A DNA stretch of 64,000 bases from Allobosea sp. 47.2.35 (GCF_024655635.1 NZ_JANLGI010000013.1:1-64000), one strand, 5' to 3'. Positions 1-9,286 are shown, counted from the first letter of the stretch. Numbers and translations are program-made. The notes: generated by a model not told the origin, from the sequence alone.

Positions 1-2
1 TC

Positions 3-65
3 GACGCCTCGATCGTCGCGACGATCACGCCGGAAGGCATGCCCCAGCGCGAGCGTAGTGCATGA
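3..65 (+). CDS. C-terminal end of an upstream gene (partial, unidentified)
   Basis: Reading from base 3 gives a 20-residue tail ending ...TPEGMPQRERSA and a TGA at 63-65. Composition looks like ordinary coding sequence, but the fragment is too short to name. It would lie just upstream of, and in the same direction as, the tctC operon. Confidence 0.3.
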   Translation, partial: DASIVATITPEGMPQRERSA

Positions 66-163
66 GGACATCAGGGTACCGGAAAGACCCGGCGCCTGAA
101 CCGCAAATGATGCGGCAAGAAACGACCGGTCGAAAAAGGGCGGCGTAACGACAACGGGAGGAG

Positions 164-1120
164 ATGAAGATGCTGAAGCGTTTGACGATGGCCGGCGTCC
201 TGGCTTTGGGGCTCGGAACTGGCGCGGCCTTGGCCGAGCCGGCGAAGGTGATGATTCCCGCCAATCCCGGCGGCGGCTGGGATGGCGCCGGGCGCCACAC
301 CATGGCGGCCTTTGCCCAGTCCAAGGTCTTCACGGATGGGGCGTCCTTCACCAACAAGGGCGGTGCTGCCGGCACGATCGGCCTTGCGGAGTTCGTCCGC
401 ACCGCCAAGGGCGACGACAACGCCCTGCTGGTCACCGGCGTCATCATGGTCGGCGGCGTCATCACCAACCAGACGCCGGTCTCGCTCAAGGACACGACGC
501 CGCTGTTGCGCCTGACCAACGAGTACAACGCCATCGCCGTGCCCGCGAACTCGCCAATCAAGACCCCGGCGGACTTCATCGCCGCGCTCAAGGCCGATCC
601 CGGCGCGCTCTCTGTAGGTGGTGGCTCGGCCGGCGGTGCCGACCACGTCATGCTGGCTTTACTCGCCAAGCATGCCGGCGCGCCGGTCGGGAAGATCAAC
701 TTCGTCGCCTTCTCCGGTGGCGAGATCCTGGCGGCGCTCGGCGGCGGCAAGATCAAGGCGGCGATCTCCGGCGCCTCTGAATTCCGCGCCTTCGCCGAAT
801 CCGGCCGCATCCGCATCATCGCGACCTCCGGCCCGACGCGGGTCGAGGGTCTCAACGCCCCGACGCTGAAGGAAGCCGGCATCCCGGTTGAGGTCGGCAA
901 CTGGCGCGGCTTCGTCGGTGCGCCCGGCATGAGCGACGCCGCCAAGAAGACCTGGCTCGACCGCTTCGCCAAGCTCCACGCCACCAAGGAGTGGAAGGAG
1001 ACGCTGAAGACGCAAGGGTGGGAGGATGCCTATCTGCCGGGCGACGCCTTCAACGCCTTCCTCAAGAGCGAGGAAACCAACTGGACGAGCGCGCTCAAGG
1101 AAGTCGGCATCCTGAAATAG
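164..1120 (+). CDS. TTT-family (TctC/Bug) periplasmic substrate-binding protein
   Basis: Solute receptor of a tripartite tricarboxylate transporter; it binds an organic acid in the periplasm and hands it to TctA/TctB. The 318-residue product is normal for the family. It starts with a Sec signal peptide (about residues 1-24, ending GAALA before EPAKV). The family's N-terminal ligand-binding loop is seen as ANPGGGWD near residue 31. A GGGAGGAG ribosome site lies about 5 bases before the ATG. It is followed by tctB and tctA in the classic C-B-A order. The substrate cannot be read from sequence. Confidence 0.93.
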   Translation: MKMLKRLTMAGVLALGLGTGAALAEPAKVMIPANPGGGWDGAGRHTMAAFAQSKVFTDGASFTNKGGAAGTIGLAEFVRTAKGDDNALLVTGVIMVGGVITNQTPVSLKDTTPLLRLTNEYNAIAVPANSPIKTPADFIAALKADPGALSVGGGSAGGADHVMLALLAKHAGAPVGKINFVAFSGGEILAALGGGKIKAAISGASEFRAFAESGRIRIIATSGPTRVEGLNAPTLKEAGIPVEVGNWRGFVGAPGMSDAAKKTWLDRFAKLHATKEWKETLKTQGWEDAYLPGDAFNAFLKSEETNWTSALKEVGILK

Positions 1121-1133
1121 CCTCCGTCGAAGC

Positions 1134-1161
1134 CGGGCGGCGTGCCTGAGTGCGCCGCCCG
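1134..1161 (+). other. Intercistronic hairpin between tctC and tctB
   Basis: CGGGCGGCG (1134-1142) pairs perfectly with CGCCGCCCG (1153-1161) across a 10-base loop. There is no U-tract. The position, after the receptor gene and before the membrane genes, suits mRNA stabilisation or partial attenuation that keeps the receptor in excess. That role is inference. Confidence 0.4.
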
Positions 1162-1191
1162 CGATCCATCGCGAAGAAGCGGGCAAGGCAG

Positions 1192-1686
1192 ATGTCATCG
1201 ATGAAGAACGGTTCGGCTGCCGCGGCCGGCGGGCGGCCCTGGTGGCTCGGGCTCGCCATCCTGATCATGGGCGTGCTCTGGCTCAACGGCGCGCGCAGCA
1301 TCGCCTCGACCACGAACTATGTTGGTGTCGGTCCGGCCGCGATGGTGCTCGCCGTCGGGCTCGGCCTCGTCCTGCTCGGCTTCCTGCTGATCGTGCAAGC
1401 GCTGAAGGGGCAGCTCGCGCCTGCCAGCGAGGATGAGGAGGAGGCGCCATTCTCGCGCCCCGCCTTCCTGATGGCGCTGGCCGGCGTCGGCGTGCCGTTG
1501 CTGACGATCCGCTGGCTCGGCTTTCCGTTCAGCGCGATGCTGGCCTTCACGCTGGTGACCCATGCCTTCGGCTCGCGCCGCACTCTGCTCGATCTCGGCA
1601 TCGGCGCGCTGATCGCCAGCCTCGCCTGGCTCGGCTTCTCCCGCCTTGGCATCAGCCTTGGCCCGTTCTTCCCGCTGCTGGGCTAA
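1192..1686 (+). CDS. TTT-family small membrane subunit TctB
   Basis: Small integral-membrane subunit of the TTT importer, 164 residues from the ATG at 1192. About four hydrophobic segments are visible: near the start after RPWWLG, then around residues 40-60, 85-110 and 130-160. A central acidic stretch (EDEEEA) lies between them. The reading frame is open back to a GTG at 1150, but that codon sits inside the intercistronic hairpin, so the ATG at 1192, with a weak AAGGCAG before it, is preferred. The stop is three bases before tctA. Confidence 0.85.
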   Translation: MSSMKNGSAAAAGGRPWWLGLAILIMGVLWLNGARSIASTTNYVGVGPAAMVLAVGLGLVLLGFLLIVQALKGQLAPASEDEEEAPFSRPAFLMALAGVGVPLLTIRWLGFPFSAMLAFTLVTHAFGSRRTLLDLGIGALIASLAWLGFSRLGISLGPFFPLLG

Positions 1687-1689
1687 GCC

Positions 1690-3210
1690 ATGGACATCCT
1701 GAACCAGTTGCTCGGCGGGTTCGCGGTTGCCTTGCAGCCGATGAACCTGTTCTGGGCCTTCGTCGGCTGCGGGCTCGGCACGGCGGTCGGCGTGTTGCCC
1801 GGCATTGGCCCGGCCCTGACCATCGCGTTGCTCTTGCCGGTCACCGCGCAGGTCAATCCGGCCTCTGCCTTCATCATGTTCGCCGGCATTCTCTACGGCG
1901 CGCTCTATGGCGGCTCGACCACCTCGATACTGCTGAACACGCCGGGCGAGAGCGGCTCGGTGATGACGGCGCTCGAAGGCAACCGTATGGCAAGGCGTGG
2001 CCGCGGCGCCGCAGCGCTGGCGACCGCCGCGATCGGCTCCTTCGTCGCCGGTACGGTCGGCACGCTGGCGCTGACCTTCCTCGCGCCCGCCATCGCCGAG
2101 CTCGCCTTCGTTTTCGGCCCTGAGGACTATTTCGCGCTGATGATGCTGTCCTTCACCTCGGTCGCGGTTGTGATGGGGCGCTCGATGGTGCGGGGCTTTG
2201 CTGCCCTGTTCTTCGGGCTCGCGCTCGGCACCATCGGCATAGACACCCAGACCGGCCAGACCCGTATGGTCTTCGGCTCGCTCGAACTGCTCGACGGCAT
2301 TTCCTTCACCGTCGTGCTGGTCTCGCTCTTCGCCATCGGCGAGACGCTCTATGTCGCGAGCCGGCATAGCGCGGCGCCGGCCGCGATCAATCCGCTCTCG
2401 GGCGGCAGCTGGATGACCCGGCAGGACTGGACGCGTTCGTGGAAGCCCTGGCTGCGCGGCAGCGTGATCGGCTTCCCGATCGGGGCTCTACCGGCGGGGG
2501 GAACGGAAATTCCGACCTTCCTGTCCTATGCGTTGGAGCGGCGCCTGAGCAAGCACCCCGAGGAGTTCGGGCAGGGCGCGATCGAGGGCGTCGCTGGCCC
2601 CGAGGCCGCCAACAACGCCGCCGCTGCCGGCATCCTCGTGCCGCTCCTGACGCTCGGCTTGCCCTCGACCGCGACGGCGGCCGTGCTGCTCGCCGCTTTC
2701 CAGAACTACGGGCTCCAGCCCGGCCCGCTGCTCTTCGCGACCAATCCCGACCTGCTCTGGGGCCTGATCGCCTCGCTCTATATCGGCAACGTCATCCTCT
2801 TGATCCTCAACCTGCCGCTGGTCGGCATCTGGGTCAGGCTGCTGCTGATACCCCGACACTACATCTATGGCGGCATCGTCGTCTTCGCGATGGTCGGCGT
2901 CTGGGGGCTCTCGACCTCCTGGATGGACCTCGCGCTGATGTGCGGCCTTGGCCTCGTCGGCTATGTCGCGCGGGTCCATGATTTTCCGATCGCGCCGGCC
3001 CTGATCGGCCTGATCCTCGGCCCGCAGGCGGAAATCCAGCTTCGGCGCGCGCTGGCCGTCAGCCAGGGCGACTGGAGCGTGTTGGTCGGCACCCCGATCG
3101 CGGCGACTTTGCTCGGGGTCGCCGCGCTCGTCCTGATCGTGCCGCCGCTGCTGGCCTATCGTCGCCGCCGCGCCGAGGCGGAGGGGCAATCGGCCGCTGC
3201 CGCCGGCTGA
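1690..3210 (+). CDS. TTT-family large membrane subunit TctA
   Basis: Large permease subunit of the transporter, 506 residues, the usual length. It has many transmembrane segments and the glycine-rich TctA signatures: [15 protein letters not shown] near residue 38, [15 protein letters not shown] near 75, and a second glycine-proline loop GLPSTATAA near residue 320. It starts three bases after the tctB stop, so the two are translationally linked. A related tctA begins at 63670 in this window. The gene converges on the GntR regulator at 3217. Confidence 0.95.
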   Translation: MDILNQLLGGFAVALQPMNLFWAFVGCGLGTAVGVLPGIGPALTIALLLPVTAQVNPASAFIMFAGILYGALYGGSTTSILLNTPGESGSVMTALEGNRMARRGRGAAALATAAIGSFVAGTVGTLALTFLAPAIAELAFVFGPEDYFALMMLSFTSVAVVMGRSMVRGFAALFFGLALGTIGIDTQTGQTRMVFGSLELLDGISFTVVLVSLFAIGETLYVASRHSAAPAAINPLSGGSWMTRQDWTRSWKPWLRGSVIGFPIGALPAGGTEIPTFLSYALERRLSKHPEEFGQGAIEGVAGPEAANNAAAAGILVPLLTLGLPSTATAAVLLAAFQNYGLQPGPLLFATNPDLLWGLIASLYIGNVILLILNLPLVGIWVRLLLIPRHYIYGGIVVFAMVGVWGLSTSWMDLALMCGLGLVGYVARVHDFPIAPALIGLILGPQAEIQLRRALAVSQGDWSVLVGTPIAATLLGVAALVLIVPPLLAYRRRRAEAEGQSAAAAG

Positions 3211-3216
3211 GCTGGA

Positions 3217-3933
3217 TCAGCGCTTCGTTCCGCCCCGGCGCTGGCCGGGCTTGGCGCTTTCGCTTGCCGTAAGCGCTGCCTGCAGCGCCATGCGGGCGGC
3301 GCGGATATGGCGTCGCATCAGGATTTCCGCGAGTTCACCGTCGCGATGGCTGATCGCCTCGGTGATCCGCATATGCTCGCGCCAGGCCTCGCGGCCGCGC
3401 CCCGGGACGGTGGAATGCAGGCGCCGGCACAGGCGCAGGCGCGGATAGAACTGCTCGCAGAGCAATTCGGCCAGGATCGGGTTGCCGCTGCCTTTGGCGA
3501 TCCGGCGGTGGAAATCCGCCTCCGGTTCGTCCTGGAGATAGGCGCCCATCGGATTGCGCTCGATCTCGTCGCGATGCCCCGTGACCAGCGCTTCCAGTGC
3601 CGCGATCTCGTCTTCGCTCATGCTCTCGGCGGCGAGGCGTGCGGCCATGCCTTCGGTCGCCTCACGCACGTCGAGGAGTGCGAGGAATTCGGCCGCGCTC
3701 GGCTCGGCGACACGCGCGCCCTGGTTGGCGACATAGGTGACGAGCCCGCGCTCCTGCAGGCGCCGGATCGCCTCGCGCACCGGCGCGCGGCTGACACCGA
3801 AATGGCGGGCGATCGCCGGCTCGCTCAGCTTGGCGCCGGGCGCGATCTCCCCGGAAACGATGGCGGAGGAGAGATCGTCATAGAGTTTGACGGTGACGCC
3901 CACGCTCGCGGGGGGCAAAGTCTCGGCCAGCAT
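3217..3933 (-). CDS. GntR-family (FadR/FCD type) transcriptional regulator
   Basis: 238-residue repressor-type protein. The N-terminal winged helix-turn-helix lies at about residues 20-75 (LSEPAIARHFGVSRAPVREAI is in the recognition region). It is followed by an all-helical FCD ligand-binding domain with the expected metal-site residues (D and H around EADFHRRIA). It converges on the upstream TTT operon, six bases apart, and is a plausible local regulator of it. FCD proteins usually sense small organic acids, which fits TTT substrates; no operator could be assigned. Confidence 0.9.
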   Translation of the reverse strand: MLAETLPPASVGVTVKLYDDLSSAIVSGEIAPGAKLSEPAIARHFGVSRAPVREAIRRLQERGLVTYVANQGARVAEPSAAEFLALLDVREATEGMAARLAAESMSEDEIAALEALVTGHRDEIERNPMGAYLQDEPEADFHRRIAKGSGNPILAELLCEQFYPRLRLCRRLHSTVPGRGREAWREHMRITEAISHRDGELAEILMRRHIRAARMALQAALTASESAKPGQRRGGTKR

Positions 3934-4081
3934 CGAGCGGGTGCCTATCTGCTTCTGTTGCGCGGAGTATAGCGCAGCAACTGCGATTGCCGAGCCTCAT
4001 CATCGCCTTGCCGCCGATATCGACAGGGCCGGTAACAGGCGCTACCTCGTCTCGAAGGCTAACGAGGGTGGGACCGGCGGA

Positions 4082-4720
4082 ATGCGTGGGATAGCGGCAG
4101 GTCTGGCGGGCGCGCTCATCCTCTTCTTCGCACGCTTCATTACCGCCGTCCGTGGCCGCTGGACAGGCGTCGAGCCCGTCGACGAGCAGCGCATCTACTT
4201 CGCCAATCATGCCAGCCACGGCGATTTCGTCCTGATCTGGACGGTACTGCCGCGGCGCACGCGCTTCACGACGCGCCCCGTCGCCGGCAGCGATTACTGG
4301 CTGAAGGGTGGCTTGCGCCGCTTCATCGGCCGCGATGTCTTCAACGCCGTCCTGATCGACCGCGACCGCGACAGCCGCACCAGCGACCCGGTCATCCAGA
4401 TGACCGAGGCGCTCGATGCCGGCTCCTCGCTGATCGTCTTTCCGGAAGGCACACGCAACACCACCGAGGCGCGCCTGCTGCCGTTCAAGAGCGGCCTGTT
4501 CCATCTGGCACAGACCAGGCCGAACGTGGCCCTCGTGCCGGCCTGGATCGACAATCTCAACCGCGTCATGCCGAAGGGAGAGTTCGTGCCGATCCCGCTG
4601 ATCTGTACCGTCACCTTCGGCGCGCCGCTTCGCCTCAGCGAAGGCGAGGCCAAGCCCGATTTCCTGGCGCGGGCCGAAGCCGCGCTGCTCGCCCTGTCCC
4701 CGAAGGCGAACGCGTCATGA
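4082..4720 (+). CDS. 1-acylglycerol-3-phosphate acyltransferase (PlsC-like)
   Basis: Membrane-bound acyltransferase of the LPLAT family, 212 residues. It has one N-terminal hydrophobic helix. The catalytic HX4D motif is at H43-D48 (NHASHGD), and the acyl-acceptor motif FPEGTRN is at about 120-126. The frame is open further upstream, but the earlier stretch is low quality and the ATG at 4082 places the hydrophobic helix at the N-terminus. It overlaps the next gene by ATGA. With CdsA-like and CDP-alcohol transferase genes following, it belongs to a phospholipid-synthesis module. Confidence 0.88.
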   Translation: MRGIAAGLAGALILFFARFITAVRGRWTGVEPVDEQRIYFANHASHGDFVLIWTVLPRRTRFTTRPVAGSDYWLKGGLRRFIGRDVFNAVLIDRDRDSRTSDPVIQMTEALDAGSSLIVFPEGTRNTTEARLLPFKSGLFHLAQTRPNVALVPAWIDNLNRVMPKGEFVPIPLICTVTFGAPLRLSEGEAKPDFLARAEAALLALSPKANAS

Positions 4721-5667
4721 CGATGCCGCATCCCGATCTGGTGGCCGTGCTCGCCGGCATTCTCGGCGTCCTCGTTGTCGCCTCAACCATCGGCTTCGTG
4801 CTCGAGCGCAAGCTCTCGCCAGACGGTTCCAATGCCGTCGTCGAGAACCTGAACGATCGCATCCGGGCCTGGTGGGTCATGGTCGTGCTGATGGGGCTCG
4901 CGCTCATCGGCGGCAAGACCGGCGTGACCCTGCTCTTCGGCTTCTGTTCCTTCGCGGCGCTGCGCGAATTCATCACGTTGACCGATACGCGCCGTGCCGA
5001 TCACTGGGCGCTGGCTACGGCGTTCTTCGTGGTGCTGCCGGTGCAGTACTACCTGATCTGGATCGAGTGGTACGGGCTCTACTCGATCTTCATCCCGGTC
5101 TACGCCTTCCTGCTGATGCCGGTCATCGCCGCGGCGCGCGGCGATACCGACCATTTCCTGATCCGCATCGCCGAGGTGCAATGGGCGCTGATGATCTGCG
5201 TCTTTGCCACCTCGCATGTGCCGGCGCTGCTCAGCCTCGAGATCGCCGGCTATGAGGGCCGCAACGTCCTGCTGATCACCTTCCTCGTCATCGTCGTGCA
5301 GATCAGCGATGTCCTGCAATATGTCTGGGGCAAACTGCTCGGCCGCACCAAGATCGCCCCGAAGCTCTCGCCCTCGAAGACGGTCGAGGGCTTCGTCGGC
5401 GGCGCGCTCAGCGCCACCGCCGTCGGCGCCGGCCTGTCCTGGATGACGCCGTTCACGCCGCTGCAGGCGGCCTTTCTCGCGCTGGTCATCGTCCTCATGG
5501 GCTTCTTCGGTGGGCTCGTCATGTCGGCGATCAAGCGCGACCGCGGCGTCAAGGATTGGGGCAACCTGATCGCCGGCCATGGCGGCTTCATCGACCGGCT
5601 CGATTCGGTCGTCTTTTCGGCGCCGATCTTCTTCCATCTCGTCCGCTATGGCTGGTCGGCCGTATGA
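4717..5667 (+). CDS. Phosphatidate cytidylyltransferase (CdsA-like)
   Basis: Makes CDP-diacylglycerol from phosphatidate and CTP in the inner membrane. The 316-residue protein has about eight hydrophobic segments. The C-terminal CDS signature begins SPSKTVEGFVGG (about residue 224) and continues with the SAIKRDRGVKDWGNLIAGHGG segment and a final DRLDS near 293, the family's metal/CTP motif. It overlaps the PlsC-like gene by ATGA and the next gene by TGA/ATG, so the four genes are probably one operon. The arrangement recalls the E. coli ynbAB accessory module more than the housekeeping cdsA context. Confidence 0.9.
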   Translation: MTMPHPDLVAVLAGILGVLVVASTIGFVLERKLSPDGSNAVVENLNDRIRAWWVMVVLMGLALIGGKTGVTLLFGFCSFAALREFITLTDTRRADHWALATAFFVVLPVQYYLIWIEWYGLYSIFIPVYAFLLMPVIAAARGDTDHFLIRIAEVQWALMICVFATSHVPALLSLEIAGYEGRNVLLITFLVIVVQISDVLQYVWGKLLGRTKIAPKLSPSKTVEGFVGGALSATAVGAGLSWMTPFTPLQAAFLALVIVLMGFFGGLVMSAIKRDRGVKDWGNLIAGHGGFIDRLDSVVFSAPIFFHLVRYGWSAV

Positions 5668-6053
5668 GCGGACCGCTCGCGCGCCTGATGCGGAGCAGCA
5701 TCGTCCATGTCGGCTTCGCCTTCCTCGCGATGGGAAGTTGGGCAGCCTTCGCCAACCGCGCCCATCCGATGCCGTCGCCGCTTTATGCTGGCCTGTTGCA
5801 GGGCGCGATCTCGGCGACGATCACGCTGGTCCTGAAACGCGCGATCGAATATCTCGCCAGCCGCTTCTCGGGCTTCACGGCCCTGCTGGCGCCGCCCGTG
5901 ATCGCCGGCCTCGTCTCCGCGACCCTGCTGACGATCCTGCACACGCTCGGCGGGACGCCCGAGATCGCCAAGACCATCGCCGTGCCGCTCATCGTCGCGA
6001 CGAGCTACGCCGCTCTCTACAACTATTCGCTCTGGCGCATCCGGAAGGCCTGA
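5664..6053 (+). CDS. Small integral membrane protein of the phospholipid module
   Basis: 129 residues starting at the ATG that overlaps the cdsA-like stop codon. Four hydrophobic stretches are visible: residues about 11-30, 38-55, 67-87 and 98-118. I do not recognise the family. Its place between a CdsA-like enzyme and a CDP-alcohol transferase, with overlaps on both sides, suggests an accessory role in lipid synthesis or transport. That is inference from context only. Confidence 0.75.
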   Translation: MSGPLARLMRSSIVHVGFAFLAMGSWAAFANRAHPMPSPLYAGLLQGAISATITLVLKRAIEYLASRFSGFTALLAPPVIAGLVSATLLTILHTLGGTPEIAKTIAVPLIVATSYAALYNYSLWRIRKA

Positions 6054-6056
6054 ACC

Positions 6057-6701
6057 ATGGCGCAGGACGAGAACCGCCGCCCGCTCGCCAGCCGCGACTC
6101 CGGCTGGGCCCGCACGATCGCCCGCAAGCTCAGCACGGCCTCCGTGACGCCGAACCAGATCTCGATGGCGAGCATGCTGATGGCGGCCGCTGCCGGCGTG
6201 GCCTTCTGGCAGGCGGGCATGGCCACGGGCGGTTCTCGCGTTGCCCTGCTGCTCGTAGCCGCCCTGTTCTGCCAGTTCCGATTGCTCTGCAATCTGTTCG
6301 ACGGGATGGTTGCGATCGAGGGCGGCAAGCAGGCGCCGGACGGGCCGTTCTGGAACGAATTCCCCGACCGTGTCGCCGATATCCTGATCCTCGTCAGCGC
6401 CGGCTATGGCGTGGGTCAGCCGGCTCTGGGCTGGACGGCGGCGGCCTTTGCCGTGCTGACCGCCTATACGCGCGAGCTCGGCCGCAATTGCGGCTTGCCC
6501 GCCGATTTCTCAGGCCCGATGGCCAAGCAGCACCGCATGGCCACGATCACCGCGGCGACCGTGCTCTCACTGCTGGAACCACTCTGGAGCGGTCACAATT
6601 CGGTCCTCGTCGCGGCACTCTGGCTGATCGCGATCGGCGCCGCGATTACCGCGATCCGGCGCGCCGCGAACATCGTCCGCAAGCTGCGCGCCGGTTCATA
6701 G
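6057..6701 (+). CDS. CDP-alcohol phosphatidyltransferase family protein (variant active-site motif)
   Basis: 214-residue multi-spanning membrane protein. The family motif DxxDGxxAR...GxxxDxxxD aligns without gaps at residues 79-104, but reads N79-L-F-D82-G-M-V-A-I87...G96-P-F-W-N100-E-F-P-D104. The first and third metal-binding aspartates are Asn and the Arg is Ile. The second and fourth aspartates and both glycines are kept. The rest of the fold (hydrophobic segments after the motif) looks intact, so this may be a conserved subfamily rather than decay. It is the fourth gene of the module and converges on the alcohol dehydrogenase at 6714. Confidence 0.82.
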   Translation: MAQDENRRPLASRDSGWARTIARKLSTASVTPNQISMASMLMAAAAGVAFWQAGMATGGSRVALLLVAALFCQFRLLCNLFDGMVAIEGGKQAPDGPFWNEFPDRVADILILVSAGYGVGQPALGWTAAAFAVLTAYTRELGRNCGLPADFSGPMAKQHRMATITAATVLSLLEPLWSGHNSVLVAALWLIAIGAAITAIRRAANIVRKLRAGS

Positions 6702-6713
6702 TATCTGTCGATC

Positions 6714-7859
6714 TCAGATCGACTCGATCAGCAGCTTGCGCGCCGCATCGACCGTGAGTTCGACCGGGTTGCCGCCGGTCGAGGGGTCGGCCACGGCGGC
6801 CTCGGCCAGCTCGTCGATCCGGTCGGTGCCGACGCCGAGCGCGCCGAGCTTGTCGGGAATGCCGAGATCGGAACGCAGCTTCAGTACGAAATCGTAGAAG
6901 CCGTCGAAGCCGCCGGGGATACCGAGATAGGCCGCGGCCGCCGCGATCCTCTCCTCGATCGCCGGGCGATTGAAGCGCAACACCGGCGGCATCACCACCG
7001 CATTCGTGGTGCCGTGATGGGTGTGGTAGACCGCGCCGACCGGGTGGGAGAGCGAATGGATCGCGCCGAGCCCCTTCTGGAAGGCGACGGCGCCCATCGC
7101 GGCGGCCGCCATCATCTGCGTGCGCGCCTCGATATCGCCGCCATCGGCATAGGCCCGCGGCAGATAGGTCTTCACCAGTCGCATGCCTTCGAGCGCGATG
7201 CCCTGGCTCATCGGATGGAAGAACGGCGAGGAATAGGCCTCCAGGCAATGCGCGAAGGCATCCATGCCGGTGCCCGCGGTGATCGCCCTGGGCATGCCGA
7301 CGGTTAGTTCAGGATCGCAGATCGTCACGCCCGGCAGGAATTTCGGGTGGAAGATGATCTTCTTGGTATGCGTCTGCGAATTGGTGATGACCGAGGCGCG
7401 CCCGACCTCGGAGCCGGTTCCCGCCGTGGTCGGCACGGCGACGATCGGCGCGATGCCCTCGATCGAGGCACGCGTCCACCAGTCGCCGACATCCTCGAAA
7501 TCCCAGACCGGCCGGGTCTGCCCGGCCATGAAGGCCACGCATTTGCCGAGGTCGAGGCCGGAGCCGCCGCCGAAGGCGACGACGCCGTCATGCCCGCCGG
7601 CCTTGAAGGTGCGGACGCCGGCGTCGAGATTGCGGTCGTTCGGGTTAGGATCGACATCGGCGAAGATCGCCCGGCCGAGCCCGCCGGCTTCGAGGATGTC
7701 GAGCGCATTGGCGGTGATCGCCATGCTCGCGAGCCCGCGATCGGTGACGAGCAGCGGCCGCTTCATGCCGAGCGCCTTGCAGTGATCGGCCAGTTCCCTG
7801 ATCCGCCCGGCGCCCAGCTTGACGGCGGTCGGATAGCTCCAGTTCGCGGTGATCGGCAT
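6714..7859 (-). CDS. Iron-containing alcohol dehydrogenase
   Basis: Group III NAD-dependent alcohol dehydrogenase, 381 residues. Visible motifs are the dinucleotide loop GGGSGLDLGK, the TTAGTGSEV segment, and metal-binding D and H residues in TGMDAFAHCLEAY and in AIHSLSHPVGAVYHTHHG. The start chosen is the ATG at 7859, which overlaps the stop of the upstream aldehyde dehydrogenase (TGATG). The open frame runs 35 codons further but through the neighbour's coding end. It works with the adjacent aldehyde dehydrogenase to interconvert alcohol, aldehyde and acid; the substrate is unknown, perhaps an amino-alcohol given the locus. Confidence 0.9.
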   Translation of the reverse strand: MPITANWSYPTAVKLGAGRIRELADHCKALGMKRPLLVTDRGLASMAITANALDILEAGGLGRAIFADVDPNPNDRNLDAGVRTFKAGGHDGVVAFGGGSGLDLGKCVAFMAGQTRPVWDFEDVGDWWTRASIEGIAPIVAVPTTAGTGSEVGRASVITNSQTHTKKIIFHPKFLPGVTICDPELTVGMPRAITAGTGMDAFAHCLEAYSSPFFHPMSQGIALEGMRLVKTYLPRAYADGGDIEARTQMMAAAAMGAVAFQKGLGAIHSLSHPVGAVYHTHHGTTNAVVMPPVLRFNRPAIEERIAAAAAYLGIPGGFDGFYDFVLKLRSDLGIPDKLGALGVGTDRIDELAEAAVADPSTGGNPVELTVDAARKLLIESI

Positions 7860-9241
7860 CAGCCAGCTCTCTTCAGATGGTAGGATTTCGGACGGGTGAG
7901 ATTGTGGAAGCCGATGACCGAGAGCGAGCCGCCCCGCCCGGTCTCCTTGACGCCGGTCCAGCACAGGGCCGGGTCGAGATAATCCGCGCGGTTCATGAAG
8001 ACAGTGCCGGTTTCCAGCTCTTGGCCGAGCCGGGCGGCGCGCTCGGCATCGCTGGTCCAGAGCGAGACGGTGAGGCCGTATTTGGAGTCGTTCATCAGGG
8101 CGACCGCTTCGGCGTCATCGCGCACCTTCATGATGCCGACAGCCGGGCCGAAGGTCTCCTCGCGCATGATCGTCATGGAATGGTCGACATCGACCAGAAC
8201 CTGCGGCGCGAGATAGGCGCCGCCATCGTCCTGCGGGAACAGTTTTGGATCGACCAGCGCCCGCGCGCCCTTCGCGGTCGCCTCAGTGATCTGCTCGCGC
8301 ACGACCTGGGCAAAGCGCTTATGCGCCATCGGCCCGAGCGAGGTCTCGGGATCGAGCGGGTTGCCGAGGCGGTAGTTCGAGACCCAGGCGACCGATTTCT
8401 CGACGAAGGCGTCGTAGAGGCTTTCATGGACATAGATGCGCTCGATGCCGCAGCAGCATTGCCCGGAATTGAAGGTCGCGCCGTCCATCAGCGTGTCGAC
8501 CGCCTTGTCGAGATCGGCGTCTTCCATGACATAGCCGGGGTCCTTGCCGCCGAGTTCCAGCCCGATCCCGGTGAAGGTGCCGGCGGCGGCGCGCTCGATC
8601 GCCTGCCCGCCCGTGACCGAGCCGGTGAAATTGATGAAGTCGAACTGCTTCTCGGCGATCAGGCGCGACGAGGTCTCATGGTCGAGGAAAACATTGGCGA
8701 AGACTTCTTCCGGCACGCCGGCCTCATGGAAGGCGCGTGCCAATCGCTGGCCGGTCAGCAGCGTCTGGCTGGCATGCTTGAGAATCACCGCATTGCCAGC
8801 GATCAGGGCCGGCGCGACCGAGTTGATCGCGGTCATATAGGGGTAGTTCCACGGCGCGATCACGAAGACGACGCCATGCGGCTCGCGCGCGATGAAGCGC
8901 TTGAAGGCGGCGCTGTCCTCAATCACGAGGGGCGCCAGTGCGTCGCCAGCGATCGAGGCCATGTAGTTCGAGCGTTCGTTGAAGCCCTTGAACTCGCCAC
9001 CATACTTCACCGGCCGGCCCATCTGCCAGGCGAGTTCGGTGACAACTTCGTCGCCCATCTCGTTGAGCTGCGCGACACCCTTGAGCACCAGCGCGATGCG
9101 CTCGTCGAGCGGGCGCTTCGCCCAGGCCTTTTGCGCCTTGCGGGCGCGAGCGACCACGGCCTTGGCGTCGTCGAGGTTCAGGGCGGGCCGCTCGGCATAG
9201 ACCGAGCCGTCCACCGGCGACACGCATCGGATCATCGTCAT
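7859..9241 (-). CDS. Aldehyde dehydrogenase family protein
   Basis: NAD(P)-dependent oxidation of an aldehyde to the acid, 460 residues. Seen are the Rossmann segment with VIAPWNYPYMTAIN, the glutamate motif LELGGKDPGYV, and the catalytic cysteine segment NSGQCCCGIERIY, which has three consecutive cysteines. The FGPAVGI/MNRADYLDP C-terminal region is also present. It sits between the glutamine-synthetase-like ligase and the iron alcohol dehydrogenase. In a glutamylated polyamine route it would oxidise the aldehyde formed by the PuuB-like oxidase; that assignment is by context. Confidence 0.92.
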   Translation of the reverse strand: MTMIRCVSPVDGSVYAERPALNLDDAKAVVARARKAQKAWAKRPLDERIALVLKGVAQLNEMGDEVVTELAWQMGRPVKYGGEFKGFNERSNYMASIAGDALAPLVIEDSAAFKRFIAREPHGVVFVIAPWNYPYMTAINSVAPALIAGNAVILKHASQTLLTGQRLARAFHEAGVPEEVFANVFLDHETSSRLIAEKQFDFINFTGSVTGGQAIERAAAGTFTGIGLELGGKDPGYVMEDADLDKAVDTLMDGATFNSGQCCCGIERIYVHESLYDAFVEKSVAWVSNYRLGNPLDPETSLGPMAHKRFAQVVREQITEATAKGARALVDPKLFPQDDGGAYLAPQVLVDVDHSMTIMREETFGPAVGIMKVRDDAEAVALMNDSKYGLTVSLWTSDAERAARLGQELETGTVFMNRADYLDPALCWTGVKETGRGGSLSVIGFHNLTRPKSYHLKRAG

Positions 9242-9286
9242 CGTCTTTATCCGTCTGGCTGGAATTCTCTTTGGGAGGAGCCGGGG

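Noticed and set aside
1150..1191. GTG start for the first tctB
   Set aside because: The codon lies in the loop of a stable hairpin and has no ribosome site.
1195..2367. 390-residue antisense frame over tctB and tctA
   Set aside because: Shadow of the transporter genes; no domain features, composition dominated by R, E, Q and G.
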